This document shows, in pieces, positions 12,401-24,133 of a DNA stretch of 64,000 nucleotides (positions are counted from its first letter, which is position 1; every line of letters begins with the position of its first letter). The stretch comes from Lingula anatina (taxonomy: Eukaryota; Brachiopoda; Lingulata; Lingulida; Lingulidae). A model generated the notes under the pieces. That model saw only the letters and a list, made by a program, of their open reading frames with translations, ran no database searches and was not told the DNA's origin. Where the stretch lies: positions 71,798 to 135,797 of the forward strand of contig NW_019775383.1 in assembly GCF_001039355.2 (NCBI RefSeq), read 5' to 3'. The translations under genes and the position numbers were made by a program.

Positions 12401-13929
12401 TTTAGTTTGCCAGGAACAAAATGTCAAAGTCAAATATAATCAACAGCATTTCACATTGCATTGCAAACAGAGGAGAAATTAATTTAAGGTATTATTCTTT
12501 ACTGCGCAGCCATCCAATTAGCATCGCCAGAGTGTTCATGAGAGAATGATGGGAAAGGTCACCCTCGTTAGATTCAGTTTTTCGTTTTGCTGTTAATGTC
12601 AATTTCAGTTAATTTAAATCCTTTTAATTGTTCCCTAGGTTCCTGAAACTTGTAACACAATTACTTAGAAGCACGTGTTAAGCTGGTGGTAAAAGTTAAA
12701 ATGCTGTGAACAAGCGTCGTGCATGTTCCAAGAAAATTCTCTGAAACCTAGTGCCTAGTATGTCTACTGGTACAAAAGTACCCTAAAGTATGTATCGTTA
12801 AGAACTCAACTGATGATTACTATTATTTGGCTACTTTAAAAAACATTCATACAATGCAAACAGCCGAAAGTGCCATTCGACGATAAAATGAGGAACGTTC
12901 CGTATCACCACCTGTCGGACAAGAAAAATTAATTGTTTCGTAACACTGGCTTTATAAAAGCCCCCTGAAGTTATTATACGTACATGAACAGTAATTCTAA
13001 TAAAGGAAGATTTTTATCCCAAAGCTGTAGCTGTAGAAAAATAGCTAATAGACACTGAATAGTTTCCCGGCGGAGGATACGCGAAAAACTTTCAATTGGG
13101 TCGGCCATATTTGATCGGCAGATCTGTTAGTCCTGGGATCAACTTTGTGGTTGTGAATGCGGTGTTGTTGAATTATTATTGTGTAGTCTATACTTCAGGG
13201 ATCACGGAAAACACTTCTCTTATAAAGAAATGAGTTTGCAGGCTCTTTGAATGTCAGGGTGACTCTGGCCCATTCCATTCTAAAAGGAGCTCTTGGTTAA
13301 TTATTTGGCGGCTCATTATCATCCCTTTGCTTAATCAGCCATTGTTAAAAACGATATGAACGCGAGGCACAGTTATACTTGCCTTCGTAGATGGAATTCG
13401 AAGCTACAGTGGTTGAGTTTTTGGACGGCACGCAGCACACCTTCCCTGCCCTTCTGCACGTGTAGTTGGCGTCAACAATACCGTCACATGATCCCTGCCT
13501 CACGCATCTACCTGTGCCTCGGCATCGTAAACCTGAATAGAACATACGTGCGTCTTACGTTTGTAAAACTGCCACCTTACTGCCCCGTTTTAACTACTCT
13601 TTTACTTAAAACAGAGTTTTCTAGAGCAGATTCCGAGTTTTTCTTAAAATAAATGGTTTTTAATATGAAAATGAAAACTGGATTTAAAATTTAAAATTGA
13701 ATGCAAACTGCTCCCCTCTTAAATCGCATTGTGAAATTTGTTGAATTCTTTTTGCTGGACACGTGCCGCTAAACTTCGCATGCTTTAACTTTCATATGGA
13801 ACTATTTAGAAGCCATATTATTGAAAATAATAAGCAGAAGAATTAACACATACAATGAGCAATATATAACATACCTTGTGACATAGGTGACAGCATTACT
13901 GCCAACGCTAGCGTTGTAAGAAACTTCAT
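9339..13929 (-). CDS. Secreted clip-like/S1 serine protease, 316 aa, 7 exons (copy A)
   Basis: Exons in transcript order are 13875-13929, 13383-13532, 11930-12098, 11575-11680, 11144-11312, 10310-10446 and 9339-9503. Phases match throughout and the sum is 951 bases. Residues 1-18 are a signal peptide ([18 protein letters not shown]). Residues 22-52 have six cysteines spaced CX5CX5CX9CX6CC, a clip-like disulfide domain. A linker leads to the activation site R78-IVGG. The chymotrypsin triad is His121 (VTAAHC), Asp173 (NDIAL) and Ser265 (GDSGGPL). The residue six before the catalytic serine (chymotrypsin position 189) is Gly, not Asp, so trypsin-like Arg/Lys cutting is unlikely; an elastase- or chymotrypsin-like preference is inferred. 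It should be a secreted zymogen, perhaps in defence or a protease cascade. Intron 2 uses a GC donor (AG then GCAAGT). A TATA box lies 57 bases upstream of the ATG. Copy B lies immediately upstream. Confidence 0.92.
9920..10199. mobile_element. MITE-like insertion in protease copy A intron 6
   Basis: The ends are inverted repeats: the left end contains GACAATAGAAGTGTCACCC and the right end contains GGGTGACACTTCTATTGTC, flanked by ATACACACAC on the left and GTGTGTGTAT on the right. The same intron of copy B (around 14745-14770) continues straight across without it, giving an empty site. It has no coding capacity, so it is a non-autonomous DNA element. The exact target duplication is unclear because the flanks are TA-rich. 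Confidence 0.8.
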
Positions 13930-13985
13930 CGCTAGGTTTCTATTGTATCTCGGTATCTCAAAGTAATATTGTGTAAAGTTAACTT

Positions 13986-13994
13986 CTTTATATA
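13986..13994 (-). promoter_or_regulatory. TATA box of protease copy A
   Basis: TATATAAAG on the - strand, 57 bases upstream of the ATG. This allows transcription to start about 30 bases before the coding region. The same site at the same distance occurs in copy B. Confidence 0.6.
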
Positions 13995-14304
13995 GGGTCT
14001 ATAAATGGGTGCACCCAGTAACGAGGGTTAGGACAGAGTGGGGGAATTATTATTTGAGAGGAAGATAAGTGTGTTTCAACATCTAAGGGCAGTAAAGAAT
14101 GGCGCATTCACATGGTTATGGCTGTTACTTTATCATGCACATGCAATTATGCTATTCAAATTCGGTTCAGGAATTTCAAGATTCATACTCAGATTCTACA
14201 CATTTTTTTTTATTTTTGACCAAAGCTGGTTAGGGTCTATACAACGTCAACAGTCGATGCCACTGCATTTTCGTTTTGGATATGTGTGTGAGTTGGAAGG
14301 GGGT
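13995..14304. other. 5' flank of protease copy A
   Basis: This is essentially identical to 18430-18735 upstream of copy B, ending in a G-run at the N. The 103-residue open frame here has no family resemblance and I do not regard it as a gene. Confidence 0.55.
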
Positions 14305-14305
14305 N
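14305..14305. other. Single-N junction
   Basis: On the left is the 5' flank of protease copy A. On the right is the middle of intron 6 of copy B (compare 9519 onward in copy A). The last exon of copy B is lost at this point. Confidence 0.9.
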
Positions 14306-14821
14306 TAAATAATATTTGTCATAAGCGACCTCCTTATCTTTTTCTTTAATATGATGTAAGCGACATGAATGAGAAATACACGTAGAAGCTTCAATGAATA
14401 CACGTTTATGTTACAAAGAGTAAGGGTAATGGATTGGTTTTAAAATCTATTTAAAAAAGAACGCTTTTTAAACAGTCACGTGTTGAAAACCACGTTTCTC
14501 TACTTCTTCTTGTGGCTTTTTTATAGCGCGTTGAAGCTGTGCATTCTCGCCTGTAAATATGGTTCAAACAGCTGAAGGTAACAAATGGTCGAGATCGAGG
14601 CAAAAAAAAAAAAAAAAAAAAACGAATTTAGATCATTGAGGAATATTTCATCGTTTTTTAACACTGATTCTCGCCTCTCAGAATTGTGAGATGTTATTTC
14701 TTTGCAAATATGGCTCAGGAAATGTACAATATGTAACCGTTTTTCGCCACATTTATATTTATAACTGATTAGTTCAAAATGTAAAATTCGCTAAAACCCT
14801 TCTGTTCAGCTTTTTAAGCAA

Positions 14822-14822
<1 letters not shown>

Positions 14823-14860
<38 letters not shown>
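14823..14860. repeat. AAT trinucleotide repeat
   Basis: About twelve AAT units in intron 6 of protease copy B. The matching place in copy A (10257-10273) has only about five. Confidence 0.9.
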
Positions 14861-14861
<1 letters not shown>

Positions 14862-14894
14862 CGAACGTTCTGACTGGTCTCAGCCTATACCTAC

Positions 14895-16233
14895 CTGACA
14901 GGAACCTGCGGAACCATCTCCTATACAAATGTGTGTGTCTTCCAACACGTAGCTTCCCCAGCCTTCCTTGCACTCAGCATAAGTACGAATTACGGTGTTG
15001 AACTCCCGGAGGACCTCATTGCTGACATTACCTGATAAGAGCACAAAGAAAAGAAGAATGATGTTGTGATTTTCTTTATGGACACATTCACAACCAAAGT
15101 TAATCCGCAAATCAACTTTTTCTGAATACGCCCTACGACGTTCTGAGAAGTATGCGGCATCCCTAGCTACAAATATCTGAACAAGCAACATGTTAAAAAT
15201 AGTCGCATACTCTCGCTTGACATGGTTGCATGCAACATATGTATATTATTTATCTGAGATTTAAATCACGCCTATTTTGGCGCTTTTGTATTGTCTTTTT
15301 CGACGCAAGTCAAAACTAAAACTGCATTCACTCACTTACTCTTTGTATCTCCCCAGCCAGTGATCCAACAGTCCCCGTTGCCTAGGAACACCTGACCAGG
15401 GCGTGCCACGCAAGCGGGCTGCATGGTGCGACTCATCTGGATAGGGGTCGCTAGTTTCATTAAAGCAATGTCATTGGCATAAGTGCCGTAGCTCTTGTAG
15501 TTGGGATGCTGTGTAGAAAGATGGGTACTTTTATAGTATACCCCCAACCCTGTAACTTTCTGTAACATTAACTTTTCACACAGTTTTTTTACATTGTCTT
15601 GTTCATCTATGTCAAAGCTGTTGAAATAAAATGCTTTTGTAATTACCTGTGGTCTTTTTATTAGTTTTAATCACGTTTAATCCAGCCCATTGAGATACAA
15701 TGTGAGAATCTACAATTTACACCCGCAGTCAATAACTTGCCGGGTTTTCGTTGGCTAACGCTAAGGTAATTTTATGTGAACAAGTAGCTCATAATAATTT
15801 CACAGAGGAAGACCAAATATACAATGTATTAATCTTATGTTCACAATTATCTTAGAGTTAAAATTCTAGCTAGTAGTTTTATAAAAAAAAAAAACTTTCA
15901 CTACTTCCACTGTCTTTGCCTTTTAACTAAAAGAGTTTTAATGCAGAGCTATAAAAAATGCAGAAAGGGAAAAACCATATTCACTGAAGGTCTACTTACA
16001 GCTATTATTTTTCCCACACTGCGACGTATTTCATTGTTGCTTTCCTCCGCCAGGTGGTGCTCACCTAGAACTAACGTCCAATCACCGGGGGCGTTCATAC
16101 CAGACCTGGAGATGAATACATGTTGAATGTTCAATGAAGTTATTATGCATACAAGATCTGGATCGAGATGGATGGAGAAATGTTATTTATAAATGTTGAA
16201 TATTTAATAAAATTATTAATGAAAGTCTCTCTC

Positions 16234-16269
<36 letters not shown>

Positions 16270-18364
16270 CGATTACATATACGACAAAACAAATGAATGA
16301 ATCAAATTATGGTGGATGGGTGGACAGATAGATGGACAGTTGGTTCATAGTAAGTACTAGACTTAGGCCTACCCGTGGACGCAGTGCGCTGCTGTCACTA
16401 CCCACTCCTCGTTGACCAGTATGCCTCCACACACGTGCTGCTCCCTACTGTTAAGATGAAGAGAGACCTGCCAAGGCCATTCGTGCGCGTCAGCAGTGTC
16501 CCCTCCCACAATACGTGAGTTCCCCACCGTGCCGCAAGAGCCTTCGAGAAAATTGATTTTTATAAGAGTGTTTTCCTCACTAGATCATGAATGATTTAGT
16601 GCTCTGTGTGAATACTGATATCAGGAAGATTCAATAATACATGTGTTTTTGAAAAAAAAAAAATGCAAAAACATATAAAATTAAATACTAGTACAACGTA
16701 GTATGGCCGAAACCCTTTCACAATCATTAATTAATTAATTTATTGAATTCTCCCACTTTATTTATGTCTGATTTCCCAAGTTATTTGAAAAAAAAAACTA
16801 GTTATAATTTTATATTTACTAGGGCAGTATGTTTAGTTTGCCAGGAACAAAATGTCAAAGTCAAATATAATCAACAGCATTTCACATTGCATTGCAAACA
16901 GAGGAGAAATTCATTTAAGGTATTAGTCTTTACTGCGCAGCCATTCCAATTAGCATCGCCAGAGTGTTCATGAGAGAATGATGGAAAAGGTCACCCTCGT
17001 TAGATTCAGTTTTTCGTTTTGCTGTTAATGTCAATTTCAGTTAATTTAAATCCTTTTAATTGTTCCCTAGGATCCTGAAACTTGTAACACAATTACTTAG
17101 AAGCACGTGTTAAGCTGGTGGTAAAAGTTAAAATGCTGTGAACAAGCGTCGTGCATGTTCCAAGAAAATTCTCTGAAACCTAGTGCCTAGTATGTCTACT
17201 GGTACAAAAGTACCCTAAAGTATGTATCGTTAAGAACTCAACTGATGATTACTATTATTTGGCTACTTTAAAAAACATTCATACAATGCAAACAGCCGAA
17301 AGTGCCATTCGACGATAAAATGAGGAACGTTCCGTATCACCACCTGTCGGACAAGAAAAATTAATTGTTTCGTAAAACTGGCTTTATAAAAGCCCCCTGA
17401 AGTTATTATACGTACATGTACAGTAATTCTAATAAAGGAAGATTTTTATCCCAAAAAAGCTGTAGCTGTAGAAAAATAGCTAATAGACACTGAATAGTTT
17501 CCCGGCGGAGGATACGCGAAAAACTTTCAATTGGGTCGGCCATATTTGATCGGCAGATCTGTTAGTCCTGGGATCAACTTTGTGGTTGTGAATGCGGTGT
17601 TATTGAATTATTATTGTGTAGTCTATACTTCAGGGATCACGGAAAACACTTCTCTTATAAAGAAATGAGTTTGCAGGCTCTTTGAATGTAAGGGTGACTC
17701 TGGCCCATTCCATTCTAAAAGGAGCTCTTGGTTAATTATTTGGCGGCTCATTATCATCCCTTTGCTTAATCAGCCATTGTTAAAAACGATTTGAACGCGA
17801 GGCACAGTTATACTTGCCTTCGTAGATGGAATTCGAAGCTACAGTGGTTGAGTTTTTGGACGGCACGCAGCACACCTTCCCTGCCCTTCTGCACGTGTAG
17901 TTGGCGTCAACAATACCGTCACATGATCCCTGCCTCACGCATTTACCTGTGCCTCGGCATCGTAAACCTGAATAGAACATACGTGCGTCTTACGTTTGTA
18001 AAACTGCCACCTTACTGCCCCGTTTTAACTACTCTTTTACTTAAAACAGAGTTTTCTAGAGCAGATTCCGAGTTTTTCTTAAAGTAAATGGTTTTTAATA
18101 TGAAAATGAAAACTGGATTTAAAATTTAAAATTGAATGCAAACTGCTCCCCTCTTAAATCGCATTGTGAAATTTGTTGAATTCCTTTTGCTGGACACGTG
18201 CCGCTAAACTTCGCATGCTTTAACTTTCATATGGAACTATTTAGAAGCCATATTATTGGAAGTAATAAGCAGAAGAATTAACACATACAATGAGCAATCT
18301 ATAACATACCTTGTGACATAGGTGACAGCATTACTGCCAACGCTAGCGTTGTAAGAAACTTCAT
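14895..18364 (-). pseudogene. Clip-like/S1 serine protease, copy B, terminal exon missing
   Basis: Exons in transcript order are 18310-18364, 17818-17967, 16373-16541, 16000-16105, 15340-15508 and 14895-15031, each the same length as in copy A. Exon 2 differs at one residue (K for R before CVRQGSC), and exon 5 reads [17 protein letters not shown] where copy A has [17 protein letters not shown]. The signal peptide, six-cysteine domain, IVGG site, His and Asp are present. The exon with the catalytic serine is absent because the sequence stops at the N at 14305. As it stands the gene cannot make an active enzyme. Introns near the 5' end are almost identical to copy A, while introns 4-6 carry insertions and deletions. 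It is either the second haplotype placed in tandem or a true recent duplicate cut by an assembly gap. Confidence 0.85.
16226..16264. repeat. CT dinucleotide repeat
   Basis: Interrupted CT tract in intron 3 of protease copy B. A shorter version is in copy A near 11804-11831. Confidence 0.9.
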
Positions 18365-19285
18365 CGCTAGGTTTCTATTGTATCTCGGTATCTCAAAGTA
18401 ATATTGTGTAAAGTTAACTTCTTTATATAGGGTCTATAAATGGGTGCACCCAGTAACGAGGGTTAGGACAGAGTGGGGGAATTATTATTTGAGAGGAAGA
18501 TAAGTGTGTTTCAACATCTAAGGGCAGTAAAGAATGGCGCATTCACATGGTTATGGCTGTTACTTTATCATGCACATGCAATTATGCTATTCAAATTCGG
18601 TTCAGGAATTTCAAGATTCATACTCAGATTCTACACATTTTTTTTTATTTTTGACCAAAGCTGGTTAGGGTCTATACAACGTCAACAGTCGATGCCACTG
18701 CATTTTCGTTTTGGATATGTGTGTGAGTTGGAGGGGGGTGGGGGAGGTAGCACAAGGACCGTTAAATTTGCCTGGCTTCGCTCGTAATCGGCAAATATTC
18801 AGGAGAGTACAATTTTACTACATGTATAATATGGGTACTTTCTTTTGAAAAAATTGGAGCTTTCCGCAACCTATGTTGACCCAAATTGTTAGAAATAGCA
18901 TGAAACATAAATAATATTTTAATTTAAAGAGAAAATTTGTATCTTTCATTTTTTTCATTATTAAGAACCAGCCGGCCGGCTACCTCCCCTCCTCCCCCCT
19001 CCCAAACTCATCTCTACCTCAACTCACGGGTAGTTCACTGATGTTGTTCAGGTCGAAAATATTAAAATTTTGACCAGGGTTTGCATGCATGTTGAACAGA
19101 GAGGGTGATCTTTACATTGAACATCCACAGAAAAAAAATATAAAATCTAATATAAATTAATCAAATTTTCAAGGAGAACGTTACAAAAGTTAATAGTTGC
19201 ATTTGGCTCAACTGCACAGTAATAAATGTTGTAAAATGATTTATCAGCGACAGGTGCTAGCGTTCCACGTCCCAATTGGTCACAG

Positions 19286-19504
19286 TTAAGAAGGCTGCCT
19301 CAACGTGTGTCTGGGATGTAGAAAACATGTCCGATGTCGTCTGCCAGTCACTGCCATGTTTTCAGCAAAGATACGAACAATGTTGTATTCATACCTACCC
19401 TTCTTGTACTCTTGTTTTGTAACGATGAACTCGGGAAGTGCTGTAAGTTCTGTGGCATATAAGGGTGGCTTGAAACCTTTGTTGTTGACGCAAAACAGAA
19501 TTCA
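19286..19504 (-). other. Unassigned open stretch, possible gene remnant
   Basis: After a stop at 19502-19504, the - strand stays open for about 71 codons to TAA at 19286-19288 with protein-like composition (for example KPPLYATELTALPEFIVTKQ). A piece that could be a further exon, followed by a GTAACT donor, lies at 19676-19743 (MLTDLKTVRDVSAD...). I do not recognise the family. It has no start codon and is interrupted, so it may be a relic or chance. Confidence 0.2.
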
Positions 19505-20269
19505 GACGGCAAACATGAGGTGGGCTTCTGTGTGACCAAAGTTTCAAAGTGACAGTGAATTTTAACATAACCAATTACCAATTCTAGTTGATTATATCTG
19601 AGGACAAGAAATACTTTTTAGTCATATTTAAACAGATAAATACCATGAATTAAAGTCACAAAAAATAGTTTCAGTTACCAATGTCCTCAACCATCTTGAG
19701 TCTGCTGACACATCACGCACAGTCTTGAGGTCAGTAAGCATGGCGGGCTTTGAAAAACTACAGCTTTAGCAATTGGCTCAGTGCTCTTTTATATTTCCCA
19801 GATTGTCACTAAGTTACGGCGAGTGTCAGTTACAAAGATGAAAGAAATGGCTACAGAGAGTTAACAATCGCTAACCCCAGGAATGTTAGTTTAGTAAAAA
19901 ATTTTTCTTAGGAAAAAAATATTTTTTATTATTAGCTTGGGAATTTCGATCGTGATGATAAAATTAGACATCTGTAACTCAAAAACGATTTTAAGGTTAT
20001 TAATATCCAAAAGAATTTGGTCTAAGTGATAAAAATTAAATGTGCGCAAAAATCCACAACGCTTTATTGTTTTGCTACAAAAAGGTTGCATTGCATGCGT
20101 TTTTGTACGACTTCGTGGTTTATCAAGTGACTCACGTCACGTGCGGAAACGCGTGTCCATGGGAGTTTACTCTGGTGCCACATTGACGTGCTTTGCCTCA
20201 CGCTAGCAATTTCCGTAGTTAAACCTTATAAATTCAAAGGGCAACTAAATGATATTTCCAGTATTATTA

Positions 20270-20540
20270 TTAATCAGTGGCGGATTTAGGGGGTGGGGGT
20301 CCTGACCCCACCTTCGATTTCTGGTCCCCTCTTGAAATTAGAATTTTGACTAGCTGAATCATAGTTCTAAACAATACCAAACTGCACCGCTTACCCTCCA
20401 AAATACCAAAACTTTCGGGGCCCTTCAGCGGTTCCCGAACCTCAAGCCAAGTGGGGGTCTGCTTCGCATCCCTGGAAACCCCCCCCCCCCCCCCCNNNNN
20501 NNNCCCCCCCCCCCCCCCCCTGATTAATATAAATCCGCCT
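20270..20540. mobile_element. Inverted-repeat element with poly-C/gap interior
   Basis: The left end reads TATTAATCAGTGGCGGATTTA and the right end has CTGATTAATA then TAAATCCGCC, so two 10-base motifs recur in inverted form at both ends. The interior holds a C-run with eight Ns (20496-20503), so the true length is unknown. It is probably a non-autonomous DNA element; its end resembles that of the element at 59264. Confidence 0.5.
20496..20503. other. Eight-N gap in a C homopolymer
   Basis: The gap is flanked on both sides by long C-runs, the kind of place where reads or contigs end. Confidence 0.95.
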
Positions 20541-20682
20541 ATAGAGAAGAGGCAGGCGTAATTCACATGCAAACACGGGGATGTGTTACTCTCTGGCTAC
20601 AGGCTGCGCTACTACTAATCTGTTGCGCAATTATTGTATCTTCCTCGACTGCTGCTGAGCAACCGTGTAAGGGGAGGGGTAA

Positions 20683-20931
20683 CTGGGCCCAGTTTCATCA
20701 ACACTGGGTGGCGCTATCCTATGGATAACACTATCCACTGTATAAAATTGTTATCCTATGGACAGTTGTCCTGCAGCAACCAACCATTTTAACCATTGGA
20801 TAGCAACATCAGAAACAAAAATATTTGTCCAGCATTTTGGAAACATTACTTTTCCCACAGGATATCTGCCCAGAGGATAAAAAAATTATCCAATGGATAG
20901 CGCTGTCCAGTGTTGAAGAAACTGGACCCAG
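20683..20931. mobile_element. MITE with CTGGGCCCAGTTTC ends
   Basis: The left end CTGGGCCCAGTTTC...CAACACTGG and right end CCAGTGTTG...GAAACTGGACCCAG are inverted repeats of about 24 bases, and the adjoining GCGCTATCC/GGATAGCGC continues the pairing. It has no coding capacity. The GGGCCCAGTTTC end resembles short DNA elements scattered in many marine invertebrate genomes. Confidence 0.7.
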
Positions 20932-22247
20932 ACGGGCAGATTGGATGTTTTCCAACAGGGGTTGGTACTTGTATTCTGTGTACTATGTTAAAAGTCCCTG
21001 ATATCAGAGGGTAGGGGTGAATTAGTCTGTATATAAAGAGAAAAAGACAACGGTGGCCGAGTTGGATACTTAAAACAATAAGACACAGGGGCAATAAAAT
21101 AGCAGTTTTCAGTCTGAAGTCGCTCTTTAAATTTCCATTTATTTGTGATGAAAAGCCACGTTCCACGTTGGTTCCGCCCATCATCGGCCCCTATGGTTCC
21201 ACTCATTCCTTTTTTAAGATCACCGAATTAATAATTTCATTTATGAAAAAATGAAATAAATACATGTATTTGGAAGCAGGATGGTTGCTAAAATGAGGAC
21301 ATCAATGACAGTATAACAACAAAACATTTCCAGTTTATTTTCTCTACATAAAAGAAAATCTGGAATCATCACGCGGTTTGGTCACATGACCACACCTCTG
21401 ATGATCACGTCTTAACACTTGTCATTATCTGATTTGTATACAACGAGAAGTAATTAGATCTAATTACTTACCTGATTTTGAACGAAAATTCTACTTCACA
21501 AATAAAACAACTTGGATAAATGTCAACTTTCTTGAATAACTGAAGGCTAGTTATACTTGCGTACATAGCAGTCAAGTAGCTTATTATATGCTGCACAAAA
21601 TATAATCATAATTTCTGTGTTATGTTTGTAAAACAACCAGGACCATCAATTAATATTTTTTAGATACTGTTATAAGTCCTCTTATTTGTAAACTCACTGT
21701 TGGAAGGATTCAGTTACATATCAATTTTTTTTAAAGAAAAACAACTAATTATGTTCGCTACATAATTCATGCATGTAGCTAGTGCTTGACGTCACAGAAA
21801 CTAAACAAAGAATGTCTAACTGCATTTGTTTGAGCAGGATTGCATTGTTTTATACTCAAAGGTTCATATACATCATGAAAATACACAGGATAATTTCCAC
21901 CAAAAACAATTAAAACAGCAACACACTCACATATATATTTATATATTGCACAATTCAACAATCATATTATTCGGTACCGTCTAACTGCACTAGCTGTAAA
22001 AAAAAAAAAAAGTTGTAACTTCTACAACAGCTAGAAGGGACCTCTGACAGAGAGTATCCACTTCATTAGTTTACAGTCACCATGCATTAACACACCTGTG
22101 CCCGAGTCGACCTTGCTCTGCAAAATGTTAGATCATTTGCAAAATGCCAGAAGAAGAAAATGAATTCCACAACCTGCATGCCTGCTTATGTGGTTCCACT
22201 GTAGTTGACAGATTCATGAAAATCAATTACATATACAATAATTTTCC

Positions 22248-22531
22248 AAATTCAGGCCTACCCAACTACCAGACTCGGCACATAAGGATCCTGAATTAAC
22301 CGGTTTATCGGACAACACTAGCCGTTTTCAAGGTGTGTGTCAGATCGCATTTCGGAGTATCAGTCAGAACACCGACAGGATGAGCCCGCGGTCGTCCTAC
22401 AAATTGTTCTGGGGTATGATACTCCGAAATGCGATCTGACACACACCTTGACAACGGGTAGTGTGGTCCGATGTACCGGTTAATTCAGGATCCTTATGTG
22501 CCGAGTCTGGTAGTTGGGTAGGCCTGAATTT
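22248..22531. mobile_element. Long fold-back element, arms about 115 bp
   Basis: 22248-22363 and 22416-22531 are reverse complements with about six mismatches, clustered in the middle of the arms. The ends are AAATTCAGGCCTACC and GGTAGGCCTGAATTT around a loop of about 50 bases. There is no open frame. A fold-back DNA element is most likely; a transcript through it would form a long hairpin. Confidence 0.85.
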
Positions 22532-24133
22532 ACTGAATCTGTACATTTTGTGCTAATGGAACTATTCCTGTCTTTAATCTATCCACCACATACAGCAGAC
22601 TGTAGAAATCTTTAGGATTGGAAAACATGAGTTCATAAAGTTTCAGCTGATAAAAAAAGAGATATGAATTATAAAGTGCATAATTATATGGAGTCTGCCA
22701 CATGTAATTCCATGGTTTCAGTACTGGAATTTTAATAAACTGACAAAAATTTTTGCTGGTACCAGATTTTTTATGCAAAAATCCCATGAACAGGCTTTCA
22801 CACCAAGTGAAATGTACACACAGACTTTACTGGTGCAAATACATGCAGTTGACCTTCCACAATGCTGGATGTTCATGTCACACAAGACAATCTCTATTTA
22901 GTAACACAAGATGAGCCAAACTCCAGGGCTACATAAATGTTCACATCTATTAGCACAGAAAAAGACAATAGTAAACTCAGTATGAATGCTTGCCTACATA
23001 GCAGGAATGTTCAGTTTATAAATGTGTGACAGCCCAGCCTTTTATGACCATAGTATGGCATAAACACAATATTTATAACCTTAGGCATAAATATAATTTC
23101 TACCCTCAGGCATTAAAACATTTCATACCCTTAAGCAAAAATATATAATTCAAATCCTCAAGCATGAACGCTATTTATACCTGAAGTCATGTTCTATAAT
23201 TACTCTAAAGAGAGCAAATTAAAACACCTTCACGACTGCAATGTGAAACGAACAATCATAAGTAATATTTATTTTATATTATACTGTAACTCGCATGTAG
23301 TCATTTTTATCTGTAATGCAGCAAGGCTTTTTTCTAAAAGTTATCATAAAGAGTCACAGAAATTATTTTCCATCACCAGAGAATGTCACATTTTTAAAGC
23401 ATGTAGAAATCCAATTTTAGAAAGTGGAAAGAAAGGAGGAATATCACATGGCTTATGGCTTGTATCATAGAAGTTTCTTTATTTGTTTTGACTTGTTTGA
23501 AAATATTTTGAAGTGTTGAATAACTTGTTTAATTGCATTTGAATCAATATTCTTTGTGCCATGTGAAGAAGTGAAAACATGATCGATCATTTTCTAATAT
23601 GAACACGATAGCCTGTCACCTTTTTCACCTGGGTGTTAAATGGACAATGGGCATTCCTGACCTTGAGGGGCAAAAGAATGGCAATCACACCTTTAAGTGA
23701 GAACATGGCAATTCTAGGCCTTAATTAGCAGGCTAATTTTCTATAATTAATATCACACACAGGTAATGAGAAAATACACTGATAATCATCATAAAATATA
23801 TAACCGTTTTAGCTACGTATTTTCTTTTTGCTTTTTAGACAATTGTGATAGAATTGGCTGATATATTGTGGTTGAAAAATATCTTAGTTACAGTAATTAA
23901 CTGTATACATCAAACACTCCTTTTTCAAGTATTCCTTATTTTCATGATTTTCTATCTTTAGTTACTCCAAAAAAGCACTTCCGTCATTAACACAACTTCA
24001 TTTTACAATAAGAATTACTTTTCACAAAACCTTGTTTTGTTGGATTGGTTTGAATACAGCGGTTAATTACTGTACACATCTGAGACTGCATTCATGTCTA
24101 GCTTGAGCCCAATCTTCCTAGATGTTTTTATGT

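Larger units (their letters stand above)
18365..24133. other. Intergenic region rich in inverted-repeat elements
   Basis: The left part to about 18735 is the promoter side of protease copy B, with TATATAAAG on the - strand at 18421-18429. Beyond it I see no gene I can name. The stretch holds the inverted-repeat elements at 20270-20540, 20683-20931 and 22248-22531 and an unassigned open stretch near 19286-19510. The right end (about 23470-24133) is likely the 3' untranslated region of the RNF217-like gene. Confidence 0.5.
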
